Source: Rhodococcus sp. AW25M09
Lineage (GTDB): Bacteria > Actinomycetota > Actinomycetes > Mycobacteriales > Mycobacteriaceae
Assembly: GCF_000333955.1 (NCBI RefSeq)
Contig: NZ_CAPS01000051.1
Span: 33,375 to 97,374, forward strand
Reading direction: 5' to 3'
DNA length: 64,000 nucleotides
Of the stretch, positions 39,428 to 48,434 are shown piece by piece. Each line of letters opens with the position of its first letter. Positions within the stretch are counted from its first letter, which is position 1. The translations under genes and the position numbers were made by a program. Below the pieces are notes generated by a model. That model ran no database searches. It was given only the letters and a program-made list of their open reading frames with translations, and was not told the origin of the DNA.

Positions 39428-40252
39428 TCAGGAGCGGAAGAACTCCAGCAGATCGGCATTGATGGTCGCCGCTTCTGTGGTGGGCATTCCGTGCGGGAAG
39501 CCCGGGTACGTCTTCAGCGTGCCGTTGGGCAGTAGCTTCGCCGACAGCACTCCGGCGTTCTGGTAGGGCACCACCTGGTCGTCCTCGCCGTGCAGCACCA
39601 GCGTCGGTATGTTCACCCCACGAAGGTCGTCGCTGAAGTCGGTCTGCGAGAAGGCAACCACACCGTCGTAGTGGGCTTTCGCGCCGCCGATCATGCCCTG
39701 ACGCCACCAGTTGGCGATGATGCCCTCCGAGGGTGTTGCCCCTGGCCGGTTGTAGCCGTAGAAGGGACCCTCGGCGAAGGTGCGGAAGAAGTCGGCGCGA
39801 CGGGTGGCCACCTGAACCTGCACGTCGTCGAAGAAGGATTTCTCGATACCGCCGGGGTGGTCGTCGGTCTTGACCATGATCGGCGGTACCGAACTGATCA
39901 GCACCGCCTTTGCTGCGCGTTCCTCGCCGTGGCGGGCCAAGTAGCGAACCACCTCGCCGCCGCCGGTGGAGTGCCCGACGTGGATCGCGTCGCTCAGGTC
40001 CAGCGCTTCGACGACGGCGGCCAGATCATCGGCGTAGTGATCCATGTCGTGCCCATCCGAGACCTGCTCAGACCGGCCGTGACCGCGTCGATCGTGCGCG
40101 ACGACGCGGTAGCCCCGCTCGAGGAAGAACATCATCTGGGCGTCCCAGTCGTCCGAGGAGAGCGGCCAGCCATGACTGAACACGACGGGTTGACCTGACC
40201 CCCAGTCCTTGTAGAAGATCTCGACATTGTCCGATGTTGTGATGGTTGGCAT
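39428..40252 (-). CDS. Alpha/beta hydrolase, non-haem chloroperoxidase type
   Basis: A 274-residue cofactor-free hydrolase of the bromo/chloroperoxidase group. It has the oxyanion HGWPLSSDDW, nucleophile HSTGGGE with Ser in GHSTGG near residue 94, acid Asp in LHGEDDQVVP, and His in GFPHGMP near the end. Members show esterase activity and, with acetate and peroxide, halogenation in vitro. No signal peptide. It is immediately downstream (20 bp) of the broken GlxA-like regulator on the same strand, so the two may have formed a regulator-enzyme unit. Confidence 0.88.
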   Translation of the reverse strand: MPTITTSDNVEIFYKDWGSGQPVVFSHGWPLSSDDWDAQMMFFLERGYRVVAHDRRGHGRSEQVSDGHDMDHYADDLAAVVEALDLSDAIHVGHSTGGGEVVRYLARHGEERAAKAVLISSVPPIMVKTDDHPGGIEKSFFDDVQVQVATRRADFFRTFAEGPFYGYNRPGATPSEGIIANWWRQGMIGGAKAHYDGVVAFSQTDFSDDLRGVNIPTLVLHGEDDQVVPYQNAGVLSAKLLPNGTLKTYPGFPHGMPTTEAATINADLLEFFRS

Positions 40253-40273
40253 GGTGTACGTCTCGGTCGGGCG

Positions 40274-41262
40274 CTACCCGAGCGATACCACTGTGTGCGA
40301 CGAGAACCGCTCGTTTCGAGACACAGTCGTGTGGCTACCGAGCTGCGGTGCGAACCGCTGTTGGTAGCTGCGCGGGGAAGCCCCTATCCGGGCGACGAAC
40401 GCCCGTCGCATCACCTCGCAGCTCGAGTAGCCGGCCCGACGGGCAGCCTCGCCGACGGTGAATCCTGCATGGAGGGCATCGCGGGCCAACTCGAACCTCG
40501 TCGACGCGACGAATTCGGCCGGTGAGGTACCCAGTTCGTTCTGGAACAGCCGGGTGAGCTGGCGGGTGCTGATGGTCGCAAACCGAGCCAGCGTGACCAC
40601 GGTGTGCGGCAGTTGGGGGTTCCCCCGGATATGGTCGGCCACCCGGCGGACCGCCCCGGTGCGAGGGATCGGGCCCAGCAGGGACGACGAGAACTGGGAT
40701 TGTCCGCCGCCTCGCTGCATGTACACCAGCAGTCCCTGCGCCGCGGCCCGCGCCACTTCGGGTCCGTGGTCGTCCTCGACGAGAGCCAGTGCAAGATCGA
40801 TCCCCGCCGCCACGCCGGCCGAGCTGTACAGGTCCCCGTCGCGGACGAAGATGGCATCCGGATCGACGTCGCGGCGCGGCCGTCGAGAAGGCCGGCCGCG
40901 GCGAGTACGAATGCCCCTGTGCACACCGAGGCCATCCGGCGGGTCCGCGCTGCAAGATCGGCTGCGGCATCGACGAGGTCTGCGGTGACCAGGCGAACCG
41001 GATCGAATTCGCTACCTGCGATGATCACGGTGTCGAACTCTCCGGATTGCGCGACCGGGCGGGTGGACACCGTTGTCCCGATGGAGGTGCTCACCTCCCC
41101 ACCGCGCGGAGAGAGGATCACCACCTCGTAATCGACGGCGGGTTGCTGATTCGCCTCGACGAATACCTCTGCGGGGCCGACGAAATCGAGCATTTTCACC
41201 CCGTCGAACACCATGACAGCGATCCGCCGTGAGGTGCGGGATTCGGTAAGCGCGTCGTTCAT
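40274..41262 (-). pseudogene. GlxA-like DJ-1/PfpI-AraC regulator, internally deleted and frameshifted
   Basis: The 5' part (41262 to about 40880) encodes a DJ-1/PfpI-like domain: VFDGVKMLDFVGPAEVF and SVCTGAFVLAAAGLLDGR. The 3' part (about 40872 to 40274) is in another frame and encodes VDPDAIFVRDGDLYSSAGVAAGIDLALALVE and two AraC helix-turn-helix motifs ending at HTVVSLG. Intact relatives have about 17-20 residues between LLDGR and VDPDAIF; these are missing here. The join, within 40861-40885, is a deletion that also shifts frame. Either a true pseudogene or an assembly fault. ATG 41262 (MNDALTES) is the likely original start; ATG 41292 is the alternative. Confidence 0.78.
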
Positions 41263-41361
41263 GCCTACAGAAGCTACCGCCGCGGGCGACATCGCAGAGG
41301 ATGGTTGTCGTTACACCCTTCGGGGCGGTGAGTTTTCGAGGCGGCGCGAGTCGGTACCGAC

Positions 41362-41766
41362 ATGACCAACCACATCTCCAGCAACCACACATCCAGCACC
41401 GTCGTGAACATCGGCGTGGCCATGTTCTCCGTGTCCGATCAGGACGCGGCTCTCGACTTCTACTCGCGCGTGCTCGGCTTCGAGGTCCGCGGTGATTCGC
41501 GTTTCGGCCCCGAGGGTGAGTATCGATGGCTCGAAGTGGCACCGCCTGGTTCGACTGCGCGGCTCGCACTCAACCCGCCGATGGGAGGCGGGCCCGGTGG
41601 AGGTTCCATCGGCGTCGAGACCGCCGATGTCGGAGCCGAGCATGCGCGTTTGAGTGCTCTCGGCGGCGTCGATCTCGACGACCTCATGGAGGAGGTGGAC
41701 GGCGCGCCGCCCATGTTCGCCTTGCGCGATCCTGACGGCAATTCGATCTGGGTCGTTCAGGCCTGA
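41362..41766 (+). CDS. VOC superfamily (glyoxalase/bleomycin-resistance-like) protein
   Basis: A 134-residue vicinal-oxygen-chelate protein: the first beta-alpha-beta-beta-beta unit with VAMFSVSDQDAALDFYSRVLGFEV and the second ending PPMFALRDPDGNSIWVVQA. Metal ligand positions could include the Glu near the first-module end, but they are not certain. Function is unknown (isomerase, dioxygenase or resistance). It is divergent from the GlxA-like pseudogene with about 100 bp between. Confidence 0.82.
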   Translation: MTNHISSNHTSSTVVNIGVAMFSVSDQDAALDFYSRVLGFEVRGDSRFGPEGEYRWLEVAPPGSTARLALNPPMGGGPGGGSIGVETADVGAEHARLSALGGVDLDDLMEEVDGAPPMFALRDPDGNSIWVVQA

Positions 41767-41799
41767 TCCGGCTGCGGCGCTCGGCCGCTCACAGGTCGT

Positions 41800-42117
41800 T
41801 CATTCGTGGTGACAGACGGCCTCGAGGTCGATGCCGTTGAGGTCGCGCACGAAGGATCCGTAGTACGTGGCGTGGTACTCCGGCTGCAGTCCTGGCGGTC
41901 GGAGCTGGATCGCTCCGGCCGACAGCGCCGCAGTGTGAAAGGCAACGACCGTGGCGCGGTCGGGGGCGCTGAATGCGAGGTGCAAGTGGGGGCGGATGCT
42001 CGACCCCGGCGCGTCGACGATCCAGAAAAAGGGTTTGAGGTCGGCCCAGCCGAAGGCGATCATGGCAAGTTGAAGTCGAGCATCGTCGAGATCGCGGACG
42101 ATTTCGGTCCTGAATCG
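41800..42117 (-). pseudogene. Truncated VOC-family gene remnant
   Basis: The ATG at 42063 opens an 87-residue frame matching only the second half of a VOC protein (AFGWADLKPFFWI, then LHLAFSAPDRATVVAFH, ending DLNGIDLEAVCHHE). Upstream in the same frame the DNA still reads EIVRDLDDAR, the usual start of the first VOC helix, joined directly to the middle of the protein. The segment that would carry the FY helix and first strands is gone, and no start codon precedes it. I read this as a gene with an internal deletion, though the 87-residue product could still be made. Confidence 0.6.
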
Positions 42118-42135
42118 GATGGATCCGCCCTGAAA

Positions 42136-43521
42136 CTATGCCCGCTGCGATCGCGCTGCCGCTGTCACCCCGATCAATGCCAGCGCGGCGAAGGTGAACA
42201 GCAACAACTGAGCCGATCGAAGGGTCGATGATTCCCCGAGGTTCACCAGCACACCCGCAAGGGCTGCGCCGAAGGCGTTGGCGATCAGCTGGACAGTATT
42301 GATGGCGGCCGAGGCTCGTGCGCCTTCGCCTGGTTCGCTTACCGAGGTCATAGCGCCGACAGCCAGGTGCGGCCACGCGATTCCTATTCCGACACCCGCG
42401 ATGATCAGGCCCACCACCCATACGGCGATCAGGCCGAAACCTGCTCGATCGGTGAGAAACGCTGCCATGGTGCACAATCCGACAGCGACGAGAATCGGTC
42501 CGGCGATGACGATGCGTCGTACGATGTGCGGAGCCGAAGCCGACGCGCTCGGAATCTCGCCTATAGTCCAGCCCAATGCCAGTGCAGCTCCGAGGAATCC
42601 GGCCGCCAATGGTGCCAATCCGGCAAGTCGTTGGCCGAACAGAGGGATGAACGTTTCCACCGTCGATGCGACGGCGAGAACGACGATGGTCAGGTACACC
42701 CATTTCAGGGACGACGCGCTGAAGGTCGACGGCGGGAGGACGCCGTGTGGTGCGCGACGGTCCGCTGCGACGAACGCGATCAGTAGCAGCTCTCCTGCTG
42801 CGACCATCGCTGCAGTGATCGCCGGGCTCGGCATCACGCCGGCGACGCTCACCAGCAGTGCAGCCGTGGTCAGCAGGGTCAGTGACCATGTCGGTATCGG
42901 GCTGGCTTCGGTGGCCTCGCGGGTCTGGGCAGGGAGTGACCGGGGGACGAGGGCGGCCACCGCCAGCGCTGCGACGACGAGTGCGCCGAAAGCCCACCGC
43001 CAGGCTCCGAACTGAGCGAATACGCCGCCGATGGCCGGGCCTGCGAACGTTCCCACACCCCACATGGCCGAGACAAGTGCAGCTCCGCGAGTCCAGAGAT
43101 ACTGCGGCAGTGCTGCATTGATGACGGCGTAACCGAGCCCGGCCAGCAGGCCACCTCCTGAGCCCTGGATTGCTCTGCCCACCAGCAGAAGCTCCATCGT
43201 GGGGCTGACGGCGCACACGACGGTTCCGAGTGCGAAAATCGTCAGGCCGATCAGATAGGCACCGCGAGGTCCGCGGGCTGCCAGTACAGTGCTGACCAAC
43301 ATCGAGGAAATGACAGACGCAATGAGGAAAACCGTTGCGGTCCAAGCATAGTAGCGTTGGCCGCCGATTTCGTCGATGGCGGTGGGGAGCAGGCTCGTGG
43401 TGAGGTAGACGTTCGTGGCATACAGCGCCACGCCGCCGGCGAGCACAGTTGCGGTGCCGACATAGTCAGCGCTGAGCAACTGTCGCCAGGTTCCGGTCGC
43501 GGGTTCGGTTGAGGGGTGCAT
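42136..43521 (-). CDS. MFS drug-efflux transporter (DHA2-like)
   Basis: A 461-residue transporter with about 13-14 hydrophobic helices, the GRAIQGSGGGLLAGLGYAV stretch of motif C character near residue 115, and an Arg/Pro loop after TM2 (LAARGPRGAY). The family exports drugs, dyes or redox-active compounds. The ATG at 43521 lies only about 8 bases after a TAACCT -10 element, so the message is probably leaderless. A SoxR-type box sits between -35 and -10, and a SoxR gene is divergent, so export of a redox-cycling compound is likely. Confidence 0.87.
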   Translation of the reverse strand: MHPSTEPATGTWRQLLSADYVGTATVLAGGVALYATNVYLTTSLLPTAIDEIGGQRYYAWTATVFLIASVISSMLVSTVLAARGPRGAYLIGLTIFALGTVVCAVSPTMELLLVGRAIQGSGGGLLAGLGYAVINAALPQYLWTRGAALVSAMWGVGTFAGPAIGGVFAQFGAWRWAFGALVVAALAVAALVPRSLPAQTREATEASPIPTWSLTLLTTAALLVSVAGVMPSPAITAAMVAAGELLLIAFVAADRRAPHGVLPPSTFSASSLKWVYLTIVVLAVASTVETFIPLFGQRLAGLAPLAAGFLGAALALGWTIGEIPSASASAPHIVRRIVIAGPILVAVGLCTMAAFLTDRAGFGLIAVWVVGLIIAGVGIGIAWPHLAVGAMTSVSEPGEGARASAAINTVQLIANAFGAALAGVLVNLGESSTLRSAQLLLFTFAALALIGVTAAARSQRA

Positions 43522-43529
43522 GATGAGGA

Positions 43530-43561
43530 AGGTTATGATCTCAAGTTCACTTCAGGTCAAA
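43530..43561 (-). promoter_or_regulatory. SoxR-box promoter with 19-bp spacer driving the MFS gene
   Basis: On the minus strand TTGACC and TAACCT are separated by exactly 19 bases, the over-long spacer of MerR/SoxR-controlled promoters. The spacer contains the box, read on the plus strand as TCTCAAGTTCACTTCAGG (43539-43556), 15 of 18 positions matching the enterobacterial SoxR site CCTCAAGTTAACTTGAGG. The MFS start codon follows about 8 bases after the -10. Confidence 0.8.
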
Positions 43562-43585
43562 TCGACATACCCGCTGGGAGGTAGC

Positions 43586-44026
43586 ATGATCCGCGTCAGC
43601 GACGAGTTGCTCTCGATCGGTGAGGTCGCGGCCAGAACCGGTGCCGCGGTGTCCGCGGTCCGATACTACGAGACCCTCGGACTCGTTCCCGCCGAGCGGA
43701 CGGCCGGCAACGTACGCATGTTTCCCCGTCATGCGATTCGGCGGATCTCGCTGATTCAGGTCGCGGTGCGGTTCGGAATACCGCTTGCCGAAGTCGCCGA
43801 GGTCTTCGCATCCTTGCCGTCGAGTCGCACTCCGACCAAGCGCGACTGGGCAAAGATCTCGGCTGCATGGAACCGGAGGTTGGAAGATCGCAAGCAGTCG
43901 ATTGCGCGGATGCAGGCGGAGCTGACCGGTTGCATCGGCTGTGGATGTCTTTCGCTCAACAAGTGCACCTTGCTCAACCCCGGCGACGAGCTGGGCAAGG
44001 AGGGCCCAGGAGCTCGACGAATCTGA
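43586..44026 (+). CDS. soxR: Redox-sensitive transcriptional activator SoxR
   Basis: A 146-residue MerR-family protein. It has an N-terminal winged helix (SIGEVAARTGAAVSAVRYYETLGL), a coiled-coil dimer helix, and the [2Fe-2S] ligand motif Cys116-x2-Cys119-x-Cys121-x5-Cys127. ATG 43586 is preceded by GGGAGGT; the longer open frame to 43520 is not needed. It probably senses redox-cycling molecules and twists the 19-bp-spaced promoter of the divergent MFS gene, as in Streptomyces. Confidence 0.93.
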   Translation: MIRVSDELLSIGEVAARTGAAVSAVRYYETLGLVPAERTAGNVRMFPRHAIRRISLIQVAVRFGIPLAEVAEVFASLPSSRTPTKRDWAKISAAWNRRLEDRKQSIARMQAELTGCIGCGCLSLNKCTLLNPGDELGKEGPGARRI

Positions 44027-44099
44027 AGGCCGCATCGTGTTCACCTCGGTGTCGAGTCGATGACGAGTGCAGTTTGCCCGGGCACGAGAGTCTCGACCA

Positions 44100-45714
44100 A
44101 TGGTGAGACGGGGTAACGAGATACGGATCGGGCACGACGTCACCTTGCGGGCGGGGGCCACTCGTCGGCAGTTCCTGACGTGGAGCGCATTGGTGGGGGC
44201 GCTGGCGTTCACACCTGAATTGGCAGGCACGGCAGCGCATGCGCAGTCCGTGGTGACCCCCCGACTACCCGTTCCGCCTCGGCGTTGCCTCGGGCGATCC
44301 GTTGCCCGATTCGGTGGTGCTGTGGACGCGGCTCGCCACCGATCCTTTCGCGCCGCTGGGTGGCATGACTCCGGGTGTCGTGCCGGTGCGGTGGCAGATC
44401 GCGGCGGACGAAAACTTTGCGCAGATGAGCCGCGAAGGCGTGGAGCTCGCCACTGAGTTCGACGGTTGGTCCGTCCACGTCGACGTCCGCGGGCTGGAGC
44501 CGGGCCGAGAGTACTTCTACCGCTTCCTCGTCGGACCGCACGCGAGCGGCGTCGGTCGCACCAAAACCGCACCGGCACTGGGGCAGCCGCTGAGCACGCT
44601 CGACTTCGCCTGGGCGTCGTGTCAGAAGTGGGAGGACGGCTATTTCGGCGCGTACGCAGACTTGGCGGCCTCGAACCTGGACGTGGTTTTCTTCCTTGGC
44701 GATTACATCTACGAGTACGCGATCAAGGACGAGGGCGCACGTAAGGCCGAATCGCGCAACGAGGCGGCCGCTCGAGAAACCATGGTGCTCAACGACTATC
44801 GCGATCGGTACGCCCTCTACAAGGCGGACGAGAACCTGGCCGCTGCGCATGCGTCGGCGCCGTTCGTCTCGACGTTCGACGATCATGAAGTGGACAACAA
44901 CTGGGCCTCGCAGATCAGTCAGGATGACGACGACCCGCGAGAGTTTCTGTTGCGCAGAGCGGATGCCTTCAAGGCGTGGTGGGAGAACACCCCGGTGCGT
45001 GCGAATCTGAAGCCCGCCGGTCCGGACATGAAGGTGTATCGCCGGTTCTCGTTCGGCGATCTGGTGGACTTCTGGGTGCTGGACACCCGGCAATACCGCA
45101 GCGATCAGGCGCACGGAGACGGCGAGCATGCCCAGGACGCCGAGACCGCAGATCCGTCGCGCACCATCACCGGTGCGGCACAGGAGCAATGGATCCTGGA
45201 CGGGTTCGCATCACCGTCGAGGTGGAACTTCCTGGCGCACCAGACGGTGATCTCCGATCTCGCGCGAGGGCTGGGCAGCGAACGCAAAGTCGGGATGGAT
45301 CCGTGGAGCGGATACGAAGCCTCGCGCCATCGAGTCCTCGACGGTGCCCGAGATCGCGGCACGAAGAACGTCGCGTCGATCGTCGGCGACATCCACCGCA
45401 CGATCGTCTCGGAACTGCGCCGTGACTACCAGGACCAGGCCTCACCGATACAGGGCGTCGAGATCGCAGCCACGTCCATCGCGTCGGGCAAAGACGGTGC
45501 CGATGTCGATTCCGTCGGTGCTGCCGTCGCCGAAGCCTCACCGCACGTCAAGTACGGCAACGCGCGTCGTGGTTACCTACGGAGCACGCTCACCCCCACC
45601 GAATGGCGTTCGGAGGTAAGGGTTCTCGATCGTGTCTCGACGCCGGGAGCCACAGTGCGCACCGCAGCAACGGTCACCGTCCCCGAAGGTCGCCCCGAAA
45701 TCCAGCTGAGCTAG
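44100..45714 (+). pseudogene. phoD: PhoD-like alkaline phosphatase with a frameshift after the signal peptide
   Basis: The 5' part (44100-about 44262) encodes a twin-arginine signal (ATRRQFLTWSALVGALAF). The mature enzyme is in another frame and reads DYPFRLGVASGDPLPDSVVLWTRL, then FAWASCQKWEDGYFGAY, FFLGDYIYEY, FDDHEVDNNW and IVGDIHRTIV, the metal-site motifs of PhoD. A run of six C (44257-44262) lies exactly at the switch; five C would restore one frame. Thus a 1-base insertion, a sequencing error, or slippage. Without repair the exported enzyme cannot be made. PhoD hydrolyses phosphodiesters and monoesters outside the cell. Confidence 0.8.
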
Positions 45715-45731
45715 CGCCCGTCGGCAGACAC

Positions 45732-47372
45732 TCAGCGCCCGTCGGCGATGATCTGCGCGACGTTGCGCTCGGCCAGTGCCGTGATGGTCAGCGACGGGTT
45801 GGCGGCTCCCGTGCTGCCGGGGATCAGGGCGCCGTCGACGACGTAGAGCCCGGGGTGGCCCTCCACTCGGCCGTAGCCGTCGGTGGCGTCGCCCAGCACT
45901 GCGCCGCCGAGTGGGTGCGCGGTGAACGTGTCGTCGACGTCGCGAGTGAACGGTTCCGCCGCAACGATGGTGCCGCCGGCCTGCGCCATTCTGTTCTGCA
46001 CTGCGCGAAGGGCTTCGACGGTGTCGCGGCTGCCGCCCTTCGGCCAGTTCAGCGTCAATCGGTTTGTGGCGGAATCGAATCCGAAGTTGCCGCGCAATGG
46101 GTCGATGGTCATGCCGAGTGAGCCGATGAAGCCCAGGTTCACCGGAACGCCTGGCACATACCAGTTTTCGACGGTCAAGGGCAGGCCGGAGTCGTCGACG
46201 ATGCGGGATGCGCACGGCGCACCCTGCGGTCCGGCCGACATCGGGCCGAGTGACCGCGTCATCGAGGCGTCGCCGTTGGTGCCCCAGCCGGTGCCGACGA
46301 ATTCGTTGAGATTCGGCAGCGCTCCGGTCGTGCGGGCACGCATCAGCAGTTCGGTGGTACCGATGGATCCGGCTCCGAGGACGAGGGTGTCGCACGTGAC
46401 CGTGCGAGTCTCGAGAACATTGCCGAAGGGGTCGAGGCGCTCGATGTCGACGCGGTAGCGGCCACCGGATTCGGTTCCGATCGCCGCAACGCGATGGCTG
46501 TGACACACGCTCGCGCGGCCGGTGGCCTCGGCCTGGGGGATGTAGTTCTGCGTCAGGTCGTGCTTGGCCCCGTTGGAGTTGCCGAACGTGCTCGCGCCGA
46601 CGGTCGCGGACGGGCGGGATCGGCCGGCGAGTTCGTCGCGCACGACGTTCCAGTTCCAGTTGCCGTCCACGGCTTCGGGGGTGAAACCGGCTCGTCGGGC
46701 GTGGTCGTCCCAGGTGCGCGAGTGCGCGAAGTTCGGGCTGTTGTAGACGTCCTCGGGCATCGCCGACGGCCGGAGCATCGAGCGGGCCTTGGGGTACCAG
46801 GTGGCGGCCATCTCGTCGTAGTTCAGGCGTCCGCCGAAGGAGAGGTCGAAGAACTTCTTGTCGGGGGCGATGGTCACGCCGGTGTAGACGATCGAGCCGC
46901 CGCCCACGGCGGCTCCGCGCCACACCGAGAGGTTCTCGAAGCGGGTGGTGTCGAGGACTCCGTCGAACAGATCGACCGGCCCCACGGGCATGCCGGTGAT
47001 GTTGGTGAACGAGCTCTGCTGCCAGAGTCCGCGTCCGTCGGCGGTCATGTCCGCGGTGAAGATCTCTCGCCACGGGTCACGCGGCCAGCGCAGTCCGCGT
47101 TCGAGCACGGTCACCTGGCTGCCGGCCTGCGCCAGGCGCAGCGCCGCGGCGCTGGCACCGAATCCGGAGCCGATGACGATGACGGACGAGTGGTCCGGTG
47201 GGCGCGGGGGATCGGCGAACAGCTCGGGAACCAGTGACCGGATTCGTTCGGCACCGATCGGCAGCGCGCCTGCGGTGGGGGAACCCGCCAGGCCAGCAGA
47301 GCTCAGGACCGGAGCGGCGGCAGCGCCGAGCATTCCGGCAGCGGCCAACCTCAGCAGTTGCCTTCGATTCAC
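45732..47372 (-). CDS. Cholesterol oxidase-like GMC oxidoreductase
   Basis: A 546-residue exported flavoenzyme. It starts at GTG 47372 (NRRQLLRLAAAGMLGAAAAP), with AGGGGGA 6 bases upstream and a Tat-like double Arg. The FAD loop is VIGSGFGASAAALRLAQAG. Alignment by eye with Streptomyces cholesterol oxidase follows throughout, including AVGGGSIVYTGVTI, LVLGAGSIGTTELLMRAR, the catalytic His in TAHPLGGAVLG and Asn in AANPSLTITALAERN. It would oxidise a 3-beta-hydroxysterol to the 4-en-3-one with H2O2. Convergent with PhoD and divergent from the nuclease-like gene. Confidence 0.87.
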   Translation of the reverse strand: MNRRQLLRLAAAGMLGAAAAPVLSSAGLAGSPTAGALPIGAERIRSLVPELFADPPRPPDHSSVIVIGSGFGASAAALRLAQAGSQVTVLERGLRWPRDPWREIFTADMTADGRGLWQQSSFTNITGMPVGPVDLFDGVLDTTRFENLSVWRGAAVGGGSIVYTGVTIAPDKKFFDLSFGGRLNYDEMAATWYPKARSMLRPSAMPEDVYNSPNFAHSRTWDDHARRAGFTPEAVDGNWNWNVVRDELAGRSRPSATVGASTFGNSNGAKHDLTQNYIPQAEATGRASVCHSHRVAAIGTESGGRYRVDIERLDPFGNVLETRTVTCDTLVLGAGSIGTTELLMRARTTGALPNLNEFVGTGWGTNGDASMTRSLGPMSAGPQGAPCASRIVDDSGLPLTVENWYVPGVPVNLGFIGSLGMTIDPLRGNFGFDSATNRLTLNWPKGGSRDTVEALRAVQNRMAQAGGTIVAAEPFTRDVDDTFTAHPLGGAVLGDATDGYGRVEGHPGLYVVDGALIPGSTGAANPSLTITALAERNVAQIIADGR

Positions 47373-47504
47373 GGAAAGTCCCCCTACTTGACTCACGGAC
47401 AGCGTTGTCGATTGTGTCGTGTTTTCCACGAGAAAGCGAACAGTTCGGTCGGAATTGGGGATGCTTCCCAGCTCGGCCTCAGGTTTGCCTGTCAGACTTC
47501 GCTC

Positions 47505-48434
47505 ATGGTGTGGGCATCGCTGGCTGTGTTGCTGCTCGTCGCAGCCGTCCTCGGTGTCGTAGCGCATCATCTCGACGCCCGATCGCAGCCGATGCTCGTG
47601 GCCGGTGCTTTGGCACATGTCCTCATGCTCGCGGCTGTGCCCGGCACTGTCGCAGCCGGCGTCGCGTTCGGCGGCTGGGGTGTGGCGGTGGGTCTGCTGG
47701 TGTCCGCAGGCGCAGTGGCGACGCAGGTGCCGCTGCATCGGGCCCGCGCCGGAGCCGACTCCGACGGCTCGACTTTGACGGTGCTGCACGCCAATATCTG
47801 GTTGGGTCAGGCCGATCTCGATGCACTGGTTGCGCTGGTGCTCGAGCACCAGCCAGACGTGCTGACCCTCGTCGAGTTGACGCCCGAGGCCGACGCGGTC
47901 CTTCGCCACAGGCTGTCCGGGGTGTTCCCGCACGGGCACGTCAGTGCTGTCGCAGGCGGTGAGGGCACCGGGATCTACAGCCGGTTCCCGCTCGCCGACC
48001 AGCAGCGTCACGACGGCTTCGTGACCGAGCTGCTCTCTGCGCGGGTGGAGATGCCGGGCCGTCCTCTGGTGTTCGCGGTGCATCCGGTGCCGCCGTGGCC
48101 GCGCGAGCCGTCGGAATGGGTGCGTGAACTGGGGCTGCTGCGTCAACTACTGGCCAAGATTCCCGTCGACGACGGCCCGGTGGTGGTGGCAGGCGACTTC
48201 AACGCGACGCAGGATCATCGACGTTACCGAGATTTGCAGGACGGCCGGTTCGTCGATGCCTCGCTGGCGACCGGGGCCGGGATGCTTCGGACGTACCCGG
48301 CACACACCTGGTATCCGCCGGTCATCGCCATCGACCATGTTCTCGTTGCCGACATGGCGGTCCGGTCGGTGGAGGCAGTGACGATTCCCGGCTCCGACCA
48401 CCGCGGCATCCTCGCCCGGTTGCAGTTCCGGTAA
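47505..48434 (+). CDS. Membrane-linked endonuclease/exonuclease/phosphatase-fold protein
   Basis: A 309-residue protein. Three hydrophobic segments at the N-terminus (about 1-20, 29-50, 52-70) precede an EEP domain: VLHANIWLGQ, LVELTPEA, VFAVHPVPPW, VVVAGDFNATQDH and the final GSDHRGI. These carry the Asn, Glu, His, Asp/Asn and Asp-His positions of the Mg-dependent phosphodiesterase site. Substrates in the family range from nucleic acids to sphingolipids and phosphoinositides, so it is unassigned. ATG 47505 gives a normal membrane start. Confidence 0.8.
   Translation: MVWASLAVLLLVAAVLGVVAHHLDARSQPMLVAGALAHVLMLAAVPGTVAAGVAFGGWGVAVGLLVSAGAVATQVPLHRARAGADSDGSTLTVLHANIWLGQADLDALVALVLEHQPDVLTLVELTPEADAVLRHRLSGVFPHGHVSAVAGGEGTGIYSRFPLADQQRHDGFVTELLSARVEMPGRPLVFAVHPVPPWPREPSEWVRELGLLRQLLAKIPVDDGPVVVAGDFNATQDHRRYRDLQDGRFVDASLATGAGMLRTYPAHTWYPPVIAIDHVLVADMAVRSVEAVTIPGSDHRGILARLQFR

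Noticed and set aside
45709..45745. Direct repeat AGCGCCCGTCGGC between phoD and the cholesterol oxidase
   Set aside because: A short repeat between convergent genes. It has no hairpin or target-site features, so it is not claimed as an element end.
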